Shown here one piece after another: positions 1 through 8,980 of a stretch of DNA of 33,065 nucleotides. The DNA comes from a virus. The notes under the pieces were generated by a model. It was not told where the DNA came from. It saw nothing but the letters and a program-made list of their open reading frames with translations, and did no database searches. The stretch is taken from positions 1-33,065 of IMG/VR virus record IMGVR_UViG_3300027833_000142; one strand, 5' to 3'. The stretch's first letter is position 1, and each line of letters begins with the position of its first letter. A program made the translations under genes and the position numbers.

Positions 1-95
1 CGATTGGGATACGCATAAAGCTAATGTAAGTTATTACACAGTACAAGCTAATGATGACCAAGATGAAGCTATAAGTCAATTATATAAAATTAACA
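1..95. repeat. Terminal overlap, left copy (circular closure)
   Basis: These 95 bases recur at 32971-33065. Three positions differ (50, 51 and 55): one codon is AAT here and TTT there (Asn/Phe), and the next is GAT here and GAC there (silent). The reading frame of the tail gene that leaves the right end at 33065 continues correctly here, so the two ends join into a circle of about 32,970 bp. The mismatches suggest strain variation in the sampled population rather than a true terminal repeat. Confidence 0.85.
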
Positions 96-574
96 TCATT
101 GGTAATAGTTGTAAAGGTTTTGAAAGTATTAGATTAACTTGGTTAAACCAATGGGGTACTTGGGATTACTATACTTTTAAAAAGAAATCAATTAAATCAT
201 TACAAACTAACAGAACATCATACACACAATTAGGTGGAACTTGGAATGAAAAAACTTTTAAAATAAACGGATATAAAGGAGGGAAGAAAAATTTTAGAGT
301 AAATTCTAAACAACTAATAACAATCAATACAGATTTTATTAATGAAGCAGAAGCAGTATGGTTTGAAAACTTGATAAATAGTACTGAAGTTTATTTATTA
401 AACCCTTATGATACCGATGTTTCAGACACTAGATACGGAATAGTAAATAAATATGTTGAACCAATTACTTTAATAACAAGTGATTACACAAGAAAAACTA
501 AAGCTAATGATAAGTTAATACAATATACTTTTCAATTAGAAAAATCTCATAACAAAAGAACACATTCAGTATAA
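1..574 (+). CDS. Tail/baseplate structural protein, 3' part of gene split by the window ends
   Basis: This is the C-terminal 190 residues or so of a 486-residue protein whose start lies at 32084. The frame is open from base 2 to the TAA at 572-574, and the repeat shared with the right end places the join unambiguously. A TTG inside it at 371 could be mistaken for the start of a 67-residue gene, but the upstream frame is open and continues the protein. The segment is rich in beta-strand-forming sequence, with Trp, Tyr and Asn abundant and Lys/Asn-rich stretches. Its TAA overlaps the ATG of the next gene (TAATG), so the two are probably translationally coupled. Position between a tail-completion protein and the large baseplate protein suggests a tail-tip component. 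The exact role is not recognised. Confidence 0.8.
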   Translation, partial: DWDTHKANVSYYTVQANDDQDEAISQLYKINIIGNSCKGFESIRLTWLNQWGTWDYYTFKKKSIKSLQTNRTSYTQLGGTWNEKTFKINGYKGGKKNFRVNSKQLITINTDFINEAEAVWFENLINSTEVYLLNPYDTDVSDTRYGIVNKYVEPITLITSDYTRKTKANDKLIQYTFQLEKSHNKRTHSV

Positions 575-3342
575 TGTCAGTACAATTAGTTTTATATCCA
601 CAAAATTATCAAGGAATTTATTTAAACCCTAATTTAAATGAATATGTTTCTGATGGTTTAATATTTTCTTTATTAAACAATTATACAGGTTATGATGTGC
701 CTACATCTTCTGTCAACCCTTCTTATGATTCTGTTGTAAATTCATTACCTATTTCAGCTTGGAAAAGATTTAGAAGCACTAACACTACAGGTGCTTATGG
801 TTTAGTTGATATGCCAAACAAAATAGGTGGCGAATTATATTTGTATTCAAGCAACACAACAACATATAGCTCTAGTAGTGGGGTGTATCAATATGTTAAT
901 AATTTAAGTATTGGTTCACAATATGAAATAAGTATAAATATTACACAAGCATCTACAAATAGCGGACATTTATCTATAGGGAACCCATTACTACCAACTT
1001 TAGCAAATATTAACACATTAGGTAATTTAAACCATACTTTTTCTACTGCAGGTGCAGGTGTTGTAAGTCTAACATTTACAGCATCAAACACTCAAGAATT
1101 ATTATTATTAGAATATAGAAATTATAATGGAGATACTATAAAAATTGGAAATATAAATGTTAAAGATAAAGTAAATTCACCATCTAATATTTATGCAGAT
1201 ATTTCAGACGGACAAGTGATATGTGATATATACGAAGAAGAAGATATACCTTTAAGTCTTTCAGTAGATGATTTTAAAAATGTAGCTGAAAAAGTGCAGA
1301 GTTATTCTAAGGACTTTAATTTACCTGCAACAAAAAGAAATAATAAAATATTTACACATTTGTTTGATGTTACAAGAATTCAAGATGCTTTTAGTTTTAA
1401 CCCTTATGTAAAAACTCAATGTGTCTTAAAACAAGATGGTTACAATATATTTGAAGGTTATTTGAAATTATTAGATATAGTTAATAAAGAAGGCGAGATT
1501 AGTTATAGTGTTAATTTATATTCAGAAAATGTTGCATTAAAAGAAGTTTTAGAAAATAAAAAATTTAGAGATTTAAATTTTACAGAACTAACGCACGATT
1601 ATAACAAAACAAATATTAAAGCAAGTTGGTATGATAGCACAGGGATAACGTTAACTAACCCATTAAGTACAAATTCTAATGCTTATGAAGCTGCTTTAGG
1701 TGTTAATAACACAACAGTATTAAAATACCCTTTTGTAGATTGGACAGGTAGTTTGACTGTAGATAACAATACAAATTTTCCTGTATTGAATACATTAGAA
1801 GATGCTTTTAGACCTTTTATAAATTGTAAATATATTTTAAAACAAATTTTTGATGATACTAATTTTACTTATACATCTAATTTTTTTGATGGTGCATTAT
1901 TTAGTAAAATTTTTATGGACTTTAATTGGGGTGCAGATAATTCCCCTAATGACATTGAACACACAGGCGACGGAACATCAGGTTCTACATCATTTATACC
2001 TGTAACACATTCAAATGTGCCAATTAATTCTGTAACCCTTTCAGGAGATTTTGGATATGATGCTTCTAATTATAAATTTACTGCATTATATGATAATATT
2101 ACTTATCAATTTAATTATGCCGTAAATTATGAATTTGTATCTGCAGGAGGAATTGCATCTATTGAAACAAGATGGGTACATAAAGATAGTGTAGGGAATT
2201 TAGCAGGTAATGGTATTATAAATGTAGATTCAGGCACAGGTGGTGGTAATTTTCAAAGATTAGTACAAGGAACAATTACTGAAACTTTAAACATAGGAGA
2301 TACATTAGAATTACAATCTAAAGCAAGTTCAGCTAATGAGGTAAGGTATAAAATTATTAACCAATTCAAAAGTGCTTTTATAAATGGTTCTATTTCAATT
2401 AATTCTATGACAAATTCAGTAATCTTAAATACTTTAAGGGGAGATTTAGGTCAATGGGAATTTTTAAAATCTTTGATTAATATGTTTAATTTAATCATAT
2501 ACCAAGATAAAGAAAACGCTAATAATTTAGTTATAGAACCTTATAGTGAAGTGTTTATAAAAAACACATCAGGTACTTCTTTAGCTTCAAGAGGGGTGTT
2601 ATATGATTGGACTGATAAAATAGATGTAACAGAAATAAAATTATCTCCTTTAGATTTAGTAAAAACTACATTGTTTAAATATGCAGATGATGATAGTTAC
2701 CCTAATAATTATTATAGAAACGTTACACAAATAGATTATGGTAGTTATAAATTTACTAACCCTGATTTAACATTATTAACAGGAGAAGATGAAGTTTCAG
2801 CAGAACCTTTTGCAGCATCTGTTATGAAACCACTTTTTGATTATTTAAGTGATTTTATAGTTCCTGTAATATATTCATCTAATGATGACAATACTGAATT
2901 TGAAAGTTTTGAGAATAACCCAAGAATATTATTTAATGTATCTCCTAGTCCTTACACTTTGTCAGGTGGTGCAAAATATATAATACCAACACAAAATGGT
3001 GTAACAGGAGAACAAGCTACAGAATATTTAAGGTTTAGTCATACTTCAGAAGTTATATCATCACCTACAGGAACAGATTTAAATTTTGGGCAAATACAAT
3101 TAATTAATATGGGGGTAGCACCTGTAGATAATTTATACAATACTTATTGGTCGCCATATTATAATGAACTTTATAATCCAGACACTAAATATATGACATT
3201 AAAAGTAAATTTAAACGCATCAGACATAAACCAATTTAATTTTTTTGACCAAGTAATGATTAAAAATAAAAATTACAGGGTAAATAAAATAGAATACAAG
3301 CCAAATGAATTATCAACTGTTGAATTTATATTAATAGGATAA
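574..3342 (+). CDS. Large baseplate / tail-tip protein with inserted jelly-roll domain
   Basis: A 922-residue protein. Residues about 1-30 and 205-920 look like the large tail-tip/baseplate proteins of Bacteroidota siphophages: an N-terminal MSVQLVLYPQNY stretch, an acidic CDIYEEEDIPLSLS segment near 215-230, and mixed alpha/beta sequence after it. Residues about 50-200 are different: a Ser/Thr/Gly-rich beta segment with the pattern '...YEISINITQAS...SIGN...IKIGNINVKDK', like the carbohydrate-binding jelly-roll modules repeated in the giant fibre at 9755-15085. The start ATG overlaps the stop of the preceding gene and the stop overlaps the start of the next, so it sits in a tightly coupled tail operon. 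It probably forms the hub or distal tail, with the insert binding a host surface glycan. The family role is inferred from position and general likeness. Confidence 0.65.
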   Translation: MSVQLVLYPQNYQGIYLNPNLNEYVSDGLIFSLLNNYTGYDVPTSSVNPSYDSVVNSLPISAWKRFRSTNTTGAYGLVDMPNKIGGELYLYSSNTTTYSSSSGVYQYVNNLSIGSQYEISINITQASTNSGHLSIGNPLLPTLANINTLGNLNHTFSTAGAGVVSLTFTASNTQELLLLEYRNYNGDTIKIGNINVKDKVNSPSNIYADISDGQVICDIYEEEDIPLSLSVDDFKNVAEKVQSYSKDFNLPATKRNNKIFTHLFDVTRIQDAFSFNPYVKTQCVLKQDGYNIFEGYLKLLDIVNKEGEISYSVNLYSENVALKEVLENKKFRDLNFTELTHDYNKTNIKASWYDSTGITLTNPLSTNSNAYEAALGVNNTTVLKYPFVDWTGSLTVDNNTNFPVLNTLEDAFRPFINCKYILKQIFDDTNFTYTSNFFDGALFSKIFMDFNWGADNSPNDIEHTGDGTSGSTSFIPVTHSNVPINSVTLSGDFGYDASNYKFTALYDNITYQFNYAVNYEFVSAGGIASIETRWVHKDSVGNLAGNGIINVDSGTGGGNFQRLVQGTITETLNIGDTLELQSKASSANEVRYKIINQFKSAFINGSISINSMTNSVILNTLRGDLGQWEFLKSLINMFNLIIYQDKENANNLVIEPYSEVFIKNTSGTSLASRGVLYDWTDKIDVTEIKLSPLDLVKTTLFKYADDDSYPNNYYRNVTQIDYGSYKFTNPDLTLLTGEDEVSAEPFAASVMKPLFDYLSDFIVPVIYSSNDDNTEFESFENNPRILFNVSPSPYTLSGGAKYIIPTQNGVTGEQATEYLRFSHTSEVISSPTGTDLNFGQIQLINMGVAPVDNLYNTYWSPYYNELYNPDTKYMTLKVNLNASDINQFNFFDQVMIKNKNYRVNKIEYKPNELSTVEFILIG

Positions 3343-4184
3343 TGGAATTTAGAAAAGGATATACAATAAAACCTGCAGAAGTTTTAGGAACAGGAGAAAT
3401 TAGGTTTACTGATGGAACAAATGATGTTATACCAAATCAAAATGCTTGTGAAGCATACGGATATACTTATAATACTGCTACGGCTACCTGTAATGCTTTT
3501 AATTATAATTCAAGCTTGAATAGAAAGTTTAACAACATAACAAATAATACAAGTGGTGGTTCAACTGAAAGTGGAACTAGAAATACTTTAATTAATGGTC
3601 AAGAAAGTGTTACAAAAGGAAATAATTTTAATAATATTATTAATGGAGAAAAACATCAAATAGAAAATGGTATAAATAATTCTATAATTCTTGGAGGTTC
3701 ATACGGACAAGCAGAAAATCAAGGAGAAGTAGTTATAGGTGGAGGTGGTTTTAACGAAGCATTAGGTTTAGGATTAAGTCAACAATCTTTTGTGCAACAA
3801 TCTAATAAGACTACAGATGCTACAGAAACTGCTTTACTTACTCAATACCTACCAATTACATATATACAGAAAGTAAAAAATTCAGTAATAGGTTTTGAAG
3901 CTAATGTAATAGGTATTAATTATGGAGGAGAGGGAGAAGTTGGAGAATATGGATATGTTCAAATTACAGGTGCAGTAAAATTTACTAATGGTCTAGCATC
4001 AACATACTATCAAACATTAACACATATAGTAACGTCAGGACATAGTGGAATGAATATATCAGCTACAATGAAAGATGTAACGGCTACTTCTTTTGGTGTT
4101 CATGTTACAGGTATAGCAGGAACTAGAATACAATGGACTGCTAGTGTTAAATTATGGCAAAATCAATTACAAACAACATTTTAA
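3342..4184 (+). CDS. Short tail fibre / spike-like protein with beta-roll repeats
   Basis: A 280-residue protein. Residues about 65-145 carry short repeats rich in Asn, Gly and Ile ('NNIINGE', 'NSIILGGSYG', 'VVIGGGGFNEA'), the pattern of trimeric left-handed beta-roll stalks such as the YadA head and some phage fibre shafts. The C-terminal third is a beta-rich globular segment ending in 'WTASVKLWQNQLQTTF', a plausible receptor-binding head. The start overlaps the stop of the baseplate gene (TAATG) and the tape-measure gene follows 3 bases later. It is most likely a small receptor-binding or tail-tip fibre. No enzymatic motif is visible. Confidence 0.55.
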   Translation: MEFRKGYTIKPAEVLGTGEIRFTDGTNDVIPNQNACEAYGYTYNTATATCNAFNYNSSLNRKFNNITNNTSGGSTESGTRNTLINGQESVTKGNNFNNIINGEKHQIENGINNSIILGGSYGQAENQGEVVIGGGGFNEALGLGLSQQSFVQQSNKTTDATETALLTQYLPITYIQKVKNSVIGFEANVIGINYGGEGEVGEYGYVQITGAVKFTNGLASTYYQTLTHIVTSGHSGMNISATMKDVTATSFGVHVTGIAGTRIQWTASVKLWQNQLQTTF

Positions 4185-4187
4185 GAT

Positions 4188-5855
4188 ATGGCTAACGAAG
4201 AAATAGTAATGACAGTTAAAGCAGAGGTAAAACCTGCTACAAAACAAGTTGATGATTTAACAAAATCAATAGATAATGCAAAAGATGCTCAAAAAGAATT
4301 AAACGAGCAAATAAGTATTCAAAACAAAGTTCTAAATGATATGGAAAAAGAACTTGTTGAGTTAAAAGCTACACAAGATAAAATACCCAAAGGTGCTTTT
4401 TATGCAGGTATGGACGACTTGAATAAAAAGATAAAAGAAACAGAAAAAAATATAAAACTAGAAAAACTCGGTCTAAAAGATTTAGAAAATCAACAAAAAG
4501 ATAACAATAAAGTATTAAAAGAACAGGCACAAGTATCAAAAGAAGTTAACAAACAGGCTAAAGATTCTGTAGGTAATTTTAAACTGATGGGAGTTTCATT
4601 AAATGGTATAAAAGCATCATTTAAAAAAATAATACCATTAGCTAAAACAATGTTTGGAACTATAAAAGCAGGTTTATTGAGCACAGGTATAGGTGCTTTA
4701 CTAATTGCTTTTGGTTCATTAGCTACTTATTTTACTAGCACAAAAAGAGGTGCAGACCAATTAGCTACGGCTTTTGCAGGAATAAAAGCAGCAGTAAATG
4801 TTGTAAGAGATAGAATTGCAAGTTTAGGAGAAACATTTAGTAATTTATTTAATCAAAGTTTCTTTCAAACCTTAAAAGATGTAAGAAATGCCTTTAGAGG
4901 AATCACTACAGAAATAAAAGAAGAAGTTACTGTAATGGTAGAATTAGAAAAAAGAGTAAAAACTTTGAGAGATGAAGAAAACCAATTTGTAATACAGAGA
5001 GCAAAAACAAGAATGTCTATTGAAAGTGCTAGGTTGATGGCAGAAGATGAATCTAAATCAACACAACAAAGAATATTATTACTTAAAGAAGCTCTTAGAC
5101 TTGAAAAGAAAACAGTTACAGAAGAAATTAGGTTAGCACAAGAAAAAAAAGATATTCAAGAAGAACAAATGGCTACTGCTGAAAATATGGTAGAAGCAGA
5201 AAAAAAACTTGCTGATTTAGAAGCTGATTTAATAAATAAACAGACCAAATCATTTAGGTTACAAAAAAGAGTACAAACTGAAATAAATGAATTAAGAAGG
5301 GAAGAAGAAACAGAAGAAAAGAGATTACATGATTTAAAAGTTAAAAATGCTGATGATTGGTTTAAACAAACTATGAACCAAATAGAAGCAATAAAACAAG
5401 CAAGGTTAGCATATTTAAGTGCAATAGGAAATGCAGTTGGGCAATTAGGTAATTTAATGGAAGAAGGTTCTGCTTCTGCGAAAGCTTTGGCTCTAACAGA
5501 AATTGCAATTAATACTGCGGTTGGTTTTATGCAAGGTTTAAATATTGCACAAAAATCTGCTCAAGCTGCAGGACCTGCTGCTGCATTAGCTTTTCCTATT
5601 TTTTATGCTAGTCAAATAGCAGCAGTTTTAGGTGCAGTCAATTCTGCTAAAGGAATTCTAGGTGCAGGAGGAGGGAGTGTTTCAACAACCACACCAAATT
5701 TAAGTGGTTCAACACCTGCACCTGAAATGTTGAGTGGTGCTTTTACTTTAAATAACCCTACAGAACAACAACCTGTACAAGCTTATGTAGTTACAGACAA
5801 CTTAACAGATAATCAAAATAAATTAGCGTATATCCGTAGGAGAGCAACAATTTAA
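4188..5855 (+). CDS. Tape measure protein
   Basis: A 555-residue protein with the composition of a tape measure. Residues about 15-125 and 240-390 are Lys/Glu-rich coiled coil. A hydrophobic segment lies around 150-185 and a second Ala/Gly-rich hydrophobic stretch around 420-490. The C-terminus is a Ser/Thr/Pro-rich linker followed by a conserved-looking tail ending in 'NKLAYIRRRATI', typical of Bacteroidota phage tape measures. It would set tail length and help eject DNA. The length predicts a fairly short siphovirus tail (roughly 80 nm by the usual 0.15 nm per residue rule). Its place downstream of the baseplate and fibre genes, and directly before the head genes, reverses the common siphophage order. 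Confidence 0.85.
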   Translation: MANEEIVMTVKAEVKPATKQVDDLTKSIDNAKDAQKELNEQISIQNKVLNDMEKELVELKATQDKIPKGAFYAGMDDLNKKIKETEKNIKLEKLGLKDLENQQKDNNKVLKEQAQVSKEVNKQAKDSVGNFKLMGVSLNGIKASFKKIIPLAKTMFGTIKAGLLSTGIGALLIAFGSLATYFTSTKRGADQLATAFAGIKAAVNVVRDRIASLGETFSNLFNQSFFQTLKDVRNAFRGITTEIKEEVTVMVELEKRVKTLRDEENQFVIQRAKTRMSIESARLMAEDESKSTQQRILLLKEALRLEKKTVTEEIRLAQEKKDIQEEQMATAENMVEAEKKLADLEADLINKQTKSFRLQKRVQTEINELRREEETEEKRLHDLKVKNADDWFKQTMNQIEAIKQARLAYLSAIGNAVGQLGNLMEEGSASAKALALTEIAINTAVGFMQGLNIAQKSAQAAGPAAALAFPIFYASQIAAVLGAVNSAKGILGAGGGSVSTTTPNLSGSTPAPEMLSGAFTLNNPTEQQPVQAYVVTDNLTDNQNKLAYIRRRATI

Positions 5856-5879
5856 AAATCAAATATTAATTAATTAAAT

Positions 5880-5889
5880 CTATTATATA
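5880..5889 (+). promoter_or_regulatory. CTATTATATA motif, copy 1 (putative phage promoter core)
   Basis: This is one of five exact copies of CTATTATATA in the genome. It ends two bases before the ATG at 5892 of the prohead protease and lies in a 36-base AT-rich gap after the tape measure gene. The sequence between motif and ATG is TT. A leaderless promoter is the favoured interpretation and is an inference. Confidence 0.55.
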
Positions 5890-5891
5890 TT

Positions 5892-6626
5892 ATGCCTTGC
5901 AAAAAATGTGAAAACGAAAAATGGAAATGGGGAGAAAACGGAGAATGTAAATACGATTCTAAAGCTGCTTGTAAAAAAGCTAACCCAAAACATTACGAAA
6001 GTTTAGATAATACTAAAATAGTTGAATTAGTAATTAGTGATGAAAGTGAAGAACTAACTATTGATGCTATAAGCTTAGTAACTTCTCCTGCTATTGAGCA
6101 AGATTTTGTTTACTTTGGAAAAGAAAAAAACAATCTAACTTTTGCTAAGATAGATGAAGAAAAAAGAATGTTAGTTAGTCCTGCTTTAATTCCAAATAAA
6201 CAAATATTTAGATACGACCCTAACACAGATAGTGATTACTATGTTTATTTCTCTAAAGATACTGTTAGACAAGCAAGTGAATTATATTTAAAACATAACA
6301 ATCATCATAAAGCTACATACCAACACGAAGATAGAGTTTCAGGGGTTTTAACTGTTGAAAGTTGGGTAAAAGAAGGCGATATGGATAAATCAAAACTTTA
6401 CGGATATGATTTGCCTAATGGCACTTGGTTTGTTAAGATGAAAATTGAGAATGATGAGATGTGGGAAAAGATTAAAGGTGGCGAATTAAAAGGTTTAAGC
6501 ATTGAAGGTTACTTTATAGATAAGATGGAGAAAATGTCTGAAACAGTCAAACCAACTAATGAAGAAATTCTTTCTGCTTTAAATGAAATAATACAGGATA
6601 TTAAAAATCAAACAAATAATAATTAA
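5892..6626 (+). CDS. Prohead serine protease, XkdF-like (S78_2)
   Basis: A 244-residue protein. Residues 1-30 form a Cys-rich head (C3, C6, C19, C27) with a 'KWKWGENGECKYDS' segment, common on head proteins of Bacteroidota phages and probably metal-binding. Residues about 42-210 match the XkdF-like prohead protease family: 'TYQHEDR' with H145, 'ESWVKEG', and 'GGELKGLSIEGYF' with S203 as the likely nucleophile. The enzyme would cleave the scaffold and capsid N-termini during prohead maturation. The gene lies directly upstream of the scaffold and the capsid, as expected. A copy of the CTATTATATA motif abuts its start, so it may head a transcript of its own. Confidence 0.85.
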   Translation: MPCKKCENEKWKWGENGECKYDSKAACKKANPKHYESLDNTKIVELVISDESEELTIDAISLVTSPAIEQDFVYFGKEKNNLTFAKIDEEKRMLVSPALIPNKQIFRYDPNTDSDYYVYFSKDTVRQASELYLKHNNHHKATYQHEDRVSGVLTVESWVKEGDMDKSKLYGYDLPNGTWFVKMKIENDEMWEKIKGGELKGLSIEGYFIDKMEKMSETVKPTNEEILSALNEIIQDIKNQTNNN

Positions 6627-6628
6627 TT

Positions 6629-6638
6629 CTATTATATA
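6629..6638 (+). promoter_or_regulatory. CTATTATATA motif, copy 2 (putative phage promoter core)
   Basis: An exact copy of the motif three bases after the protease stop. Unlike the other four copies it lies 16 bases before the next ATG (6655). This copy argues against the motif being part of the translation start itself and fits a promoter better. Confidence 0.5.
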
Positions 6639-6654
6639 TAAAAAAGAACTTACT

Positions 6655-7341
6655 ATGGATTTAAAAAAACAAATTATCGTAGCACTTGGTCTAGATAACA
6701 AAGATGAGGTTGCTCTTGAATATCAAGCAAAACTTGAAGATGGTACTTTAATAGTATCTACATCAACAAATTTAGAGGCAGGGGCAGACATATCTGTTTT
6801 AACTGAAGATGGTACTACAATGCTTTTACCTGTTGGAGAGTATGTGACTGAAGAAGGCACAAAATTCTCTGTGGAAAAAGAAGGTGTTGTTGCTGAACTT
6901 TACGAAGATGAAGTAGAAAAAGAAACAGAAGGAGAGCCTGTTGAAGAAGAAATGGAAGATAAAAAAGATGAAGATTACGAAGATGATGAAGCAGATGTTG
7001 CTGATTGGAAAGGAATGGAAAAAAGAATTAAAAACCTAGAAGATGCAATAGCTGATTTAAAAAAAGATAAAGTAGGTAATGATGAAGTAGAAGAATCAGA
7101 TGTTGAAATGGATTCAAATACTGAAGCAACACCTAAAAAAATAAAAACTACAGAAGAAGTTGAATTTGAATATCAAGCTAAGATTGAAGAATTAAAATCT
7201 CAAGTTGTTGAATTATCAAACCAACCTGCTGATACACCTGTAGATACTAATAAATTTAGCACAGACAAAAAACATTCTACTCCTGATTTAAGTAAAATGA
7301 CAAAAAGAGATAGAATACTATACAATTACACTAATAAATAA
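6655..7341 (+). CDS. Capsid scaffold protein
   Basis: A 228-residue, strongly acidic protein. Residues about 80-120 are almost continuous Glu/Asp/Lys, and residues 120-200 look like helical coiled coil with a second acidic stretch. The C-terminus is basic ('MTKRDRILYNYTNK'), as in scaffolds whose C-terminal helix docks to the coat protein. The N-terminal 80 residues form a small beta domain ('YQAKLEDGTLIVST', 'LPVGEYVTEEG') seen in Bacteroidota phage scaffold-type proteins. Position between the prohead protease and the major capsid gene supports the role: internal core for procapsid assembly, probably removed by the protease. Confidence 0.75.
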   Translation: MDLKKQIIVALGLDNKDEVALEYQAKLEDGTLIVSTSTNLEAGADISVLTEDGTTMLLPVGEYVTEEGTKFSVEKEGVVAELYEDEVEKETEGEPVEEEMEDKKDEDYEDDEADVADWKGMEKRIKNLEDAIADLKKDKVGNDEVEESDVEMDSNTEATPKKIKTTEEVEFEYQAKIEELKSQVVELSNQPADTPVDTNKFSTDKKHSTPDLSKMTKRDRILYNYTNK

Positions 7342-7358
7342 TTAAAAAATAATAAAAT

Positions 7359-8273
7359 ATGGCTTTTTCAGTAACAAGTAACTATGCAGGTAAGGCAGCA
7401 GGGTTTTATATCTCGGCAGCACTTAAAGAAGCAACTTCTTTAGAACACTTAACTGTTTTACAAAATATAAAATTTAAAGAAAATTTGCAAAAAGTAGCAG
7501 GTTCTGCTTTTGTAAGAAACGCAGATTGTAACTTTACAAATCACGGAACACTTGCTTTAACAGAAAGTATCTTAACTCCAAAGAATTTACAAATTAATAT
7601 GGAAACTTGTAAAGATACTCTTTTAAGTTCTTGGGAAGCAGAAACTATGAAGGCAGGTGCTATGAATAACAACTCTCCAAAATTTGAGGACTACGTTATT
7701 TCATACTTTACACAACACATTTCTGATGCAGTTGAAGGTTCTGTATGGAGTGGTGCTGCTGCAACTAACGGACAATTTGAAGGTTTTTTAACTGCTACTA
7801 CAGGTGCTTTTGCAGTAAATGGTAATGTTGTTCAAACTAACAACGTAGGTGGTGCAGGTACTGCTTATACTGCTGCAAACATTATAGAAAATTTACAAAC
7901 TATAGCTGCTGCAATCCCTTCTACTGTTTATGGTAGAGAAGATTTAGTAATATATATGAATTGGAAAACTTACAGACTATATGTTTCAGCAATTTCTGCT
8001 TTAGGATATGTAAATATGTATTCAATGAATAACGACTATGAAGCAACTTTTGAAGGAATTAAGTTAGCAGTTGTTTACGGAATGCCAGATGATAAATTAG
8101 TAGCTGCTCAAAAATCTAATCTATTTTTTGGTACTGACCTTTTAAGTGATACAACACAAGTTAAAATGCTTGATATGTCGCCACTAGATGGTTCTGAAAA
8201 CCTTAGATTTGTTGCTAAGTATTCTGGTGGGGTACAAGTTGGTATCGGTGCTGAAGTAGTACAACAAGACTAA
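7359..8273 (+). CDS. Major capsid protein
   Basis: A 304-residue protein directly after protease and scaffold genes and followed by a strong hairpin, the usual setting of the most highly expressed virion gene. The sequence has the alternating alpha/beta pattern and C-terminal signature ('LRFVAKYSGGVQVGIGAEVV') of HK97-fold coat proteins from Bacteroidota phages. The middle includes 'EDLVIYMNWKTYRLYVSAI', resembling the spine helix/peripheral domain region of such proteins. Codon choice is more uniform than in neighbouring genes, as expected for high expression. The start is the ATG at 7359, 17 bases after the scaffold stop, with an A-rich leader. Confidence 0.8.
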   Translation: MAFSVTSNYAGKAAGFYISAALKEATSLEHLTVLQNIKFKENLQKVAGSAFVRNADCNFTNHGTLALTESILTPKNLQINMETCKDTLLSSWEAETMKAGAMNNNSPKFEDYVISYFTQHISDAVEGSVWSGAAATNGQFEGFLTATTGAFAVNGNVVQTNNVGGAGTAYTAANIIENLQTIAAAIPSTVYGREDLVIYMNWKTYRLYVSAISALGYVNMYSMNNDYEATFEGIKLAVVYGMPDDKLVAAQKSNLFFGTDLLSDTTQVKMLDMSPLDGSENLRFVAKYSGGVQVGIGAEVVQQD

Positions 8274-8286
8274 TAACTAATTATAT

Positions 8287-8311
8287 GGAGAGAGGGTTTT
8301 TCCCTCTTTCC
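8287..8311 (+). terminator. Hairpin after the major capsid gene (terminator or mRNA stabiliser)
   Basis: A 10-bp stem (GGAGAGAGGG pairing with CCCTCTTTCC, one G-U) with a five-T loop lies 13 bases after the capsid stop. The run after the stem is TTAACTTTTAAAA, a poor T-tract, so it may reduce rather than stop transcription, or protect the capsid mRNA 3' end. Confidence 0.65.
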
Positions 8312-8333
8312 TTAACTTTTAAAACAAAAATAA

Positions 8334-8906
8334 ATGGCTTGTGATTTAACTAGAGGGAGAGGAATCCCGTGTAGAAACCTTATAGGAGGTGTAAAGTATA
8401 TTTATTTTGCTCAATTTGACCAAGTTGGTGCTACTGTTAGTGCTGCATCTGAATTAACTGATGTAGATATGGGTGCAAACTCATTATATAGATATTCAAT
8501 TAGAAGGGGTAATGCTTCAATTACAGAGACTATTACAGGTTCTACGGAGAATGGTACTGTAGTTTACGCACCTTCTTTAAATTTAAAGCTAACAGGGTTA
8601 AGCAAAGAAGACCAAAATGAATTAAAATTAATTGCACAAAGTAGAGTTGTTGCTTTTGTTCAATTAAATCAAATATTAGATGGAAGTGCAACAGAAAATA
8701 ATGTAATTATGTGTTTAGGTTTAACTAATGGATTAGACTTAAATGCAGGTACTAATGCTTCAGGTGCTGCTTTTGCTGATATGAACGGCTACGATTGGAC
8801 ATTTGAAGGACAAGAATTTGCACCAATGTTAAGAGTAAAAGATTATACTGCAACTCCATTTGACAATTTAGATGCAGGTGCGCAAATACCTGTTGTAACT
8901 TCATAA
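8334..8906 (+). CDS. Probable major tail tube protein
   Basis: A 190-residue, mostly beta protein. It begins 'MACDLTRGRGIPCRNLIGG', a Cys-containing N-terminus shared by a structural protein found in many Bacteroidota siphophages, and contains 'ITETITGSTENGT', consistent with a tube-protein beta-sandwich. It lies right after the major capsid gene and is followed by a strong terminator, so it should be abundant in the virion. Tail tube is the best fit. A capsid decoration protein is the main alternative. No other gene in the genome looks like a tube protein, which supports the assignment indirectly. Confidence 0.55.
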   Translation: MACDLTRGRGIPCRNLIGGVKYIYFAQFDQVGATVSAASELTDVDMGANSLYRYSIRRGNASITETITGSTENGTVVYAPSLNLKLTGLSKEDQNELKLIAQSRVVAFVQLNQILDGSATENNVIMCLGLTNGLDLNAGTNASGAAFADMNGYDWTFEGQEFAPMLRVKDYTATPFDNLDAGAQIPVVTS

Positions 8907-8931
8907 TAAGGTTTTACATATAAATTTAAAG

Positions 8932-8959
8932 AGAACTACTTCGGTAGTTCTTTTTTTTT
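8932..8959 (+). terminator. Rho-independent terminator with UUCG loop
   Basis: A perfect 8-bp stem (AGAACTAC/GTAGTTCT) closes a UUCG tetraloop with a C-G closing pair and is followed by nine T. This is the clearest intrinsic terminator in the genome. It separates the head/tube transcript from the fibre-portal-lysis block. Confidence 0.92.
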
Positions 8960-8980
8960 CCAAACAAAATCAATGTTTTT

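Noticed and set aside
371-574. Separate 67-residue gene starting at TTG 371
   Set aside because: The same frame is open from base 2 and continues from the gene leaving the right end; it is the C-terminus of the 486-residue tail protein.
888-1091. Minus-strand reading frames inside long + genes (also 4490-4684, 9145-9396, 14644-14910, 15955-16227, 25920-26219, 31023-31241)
   Set aside because: They lie within well-supported + strand genes, have no own control signals, and their translations look like reversed-codon shadows.
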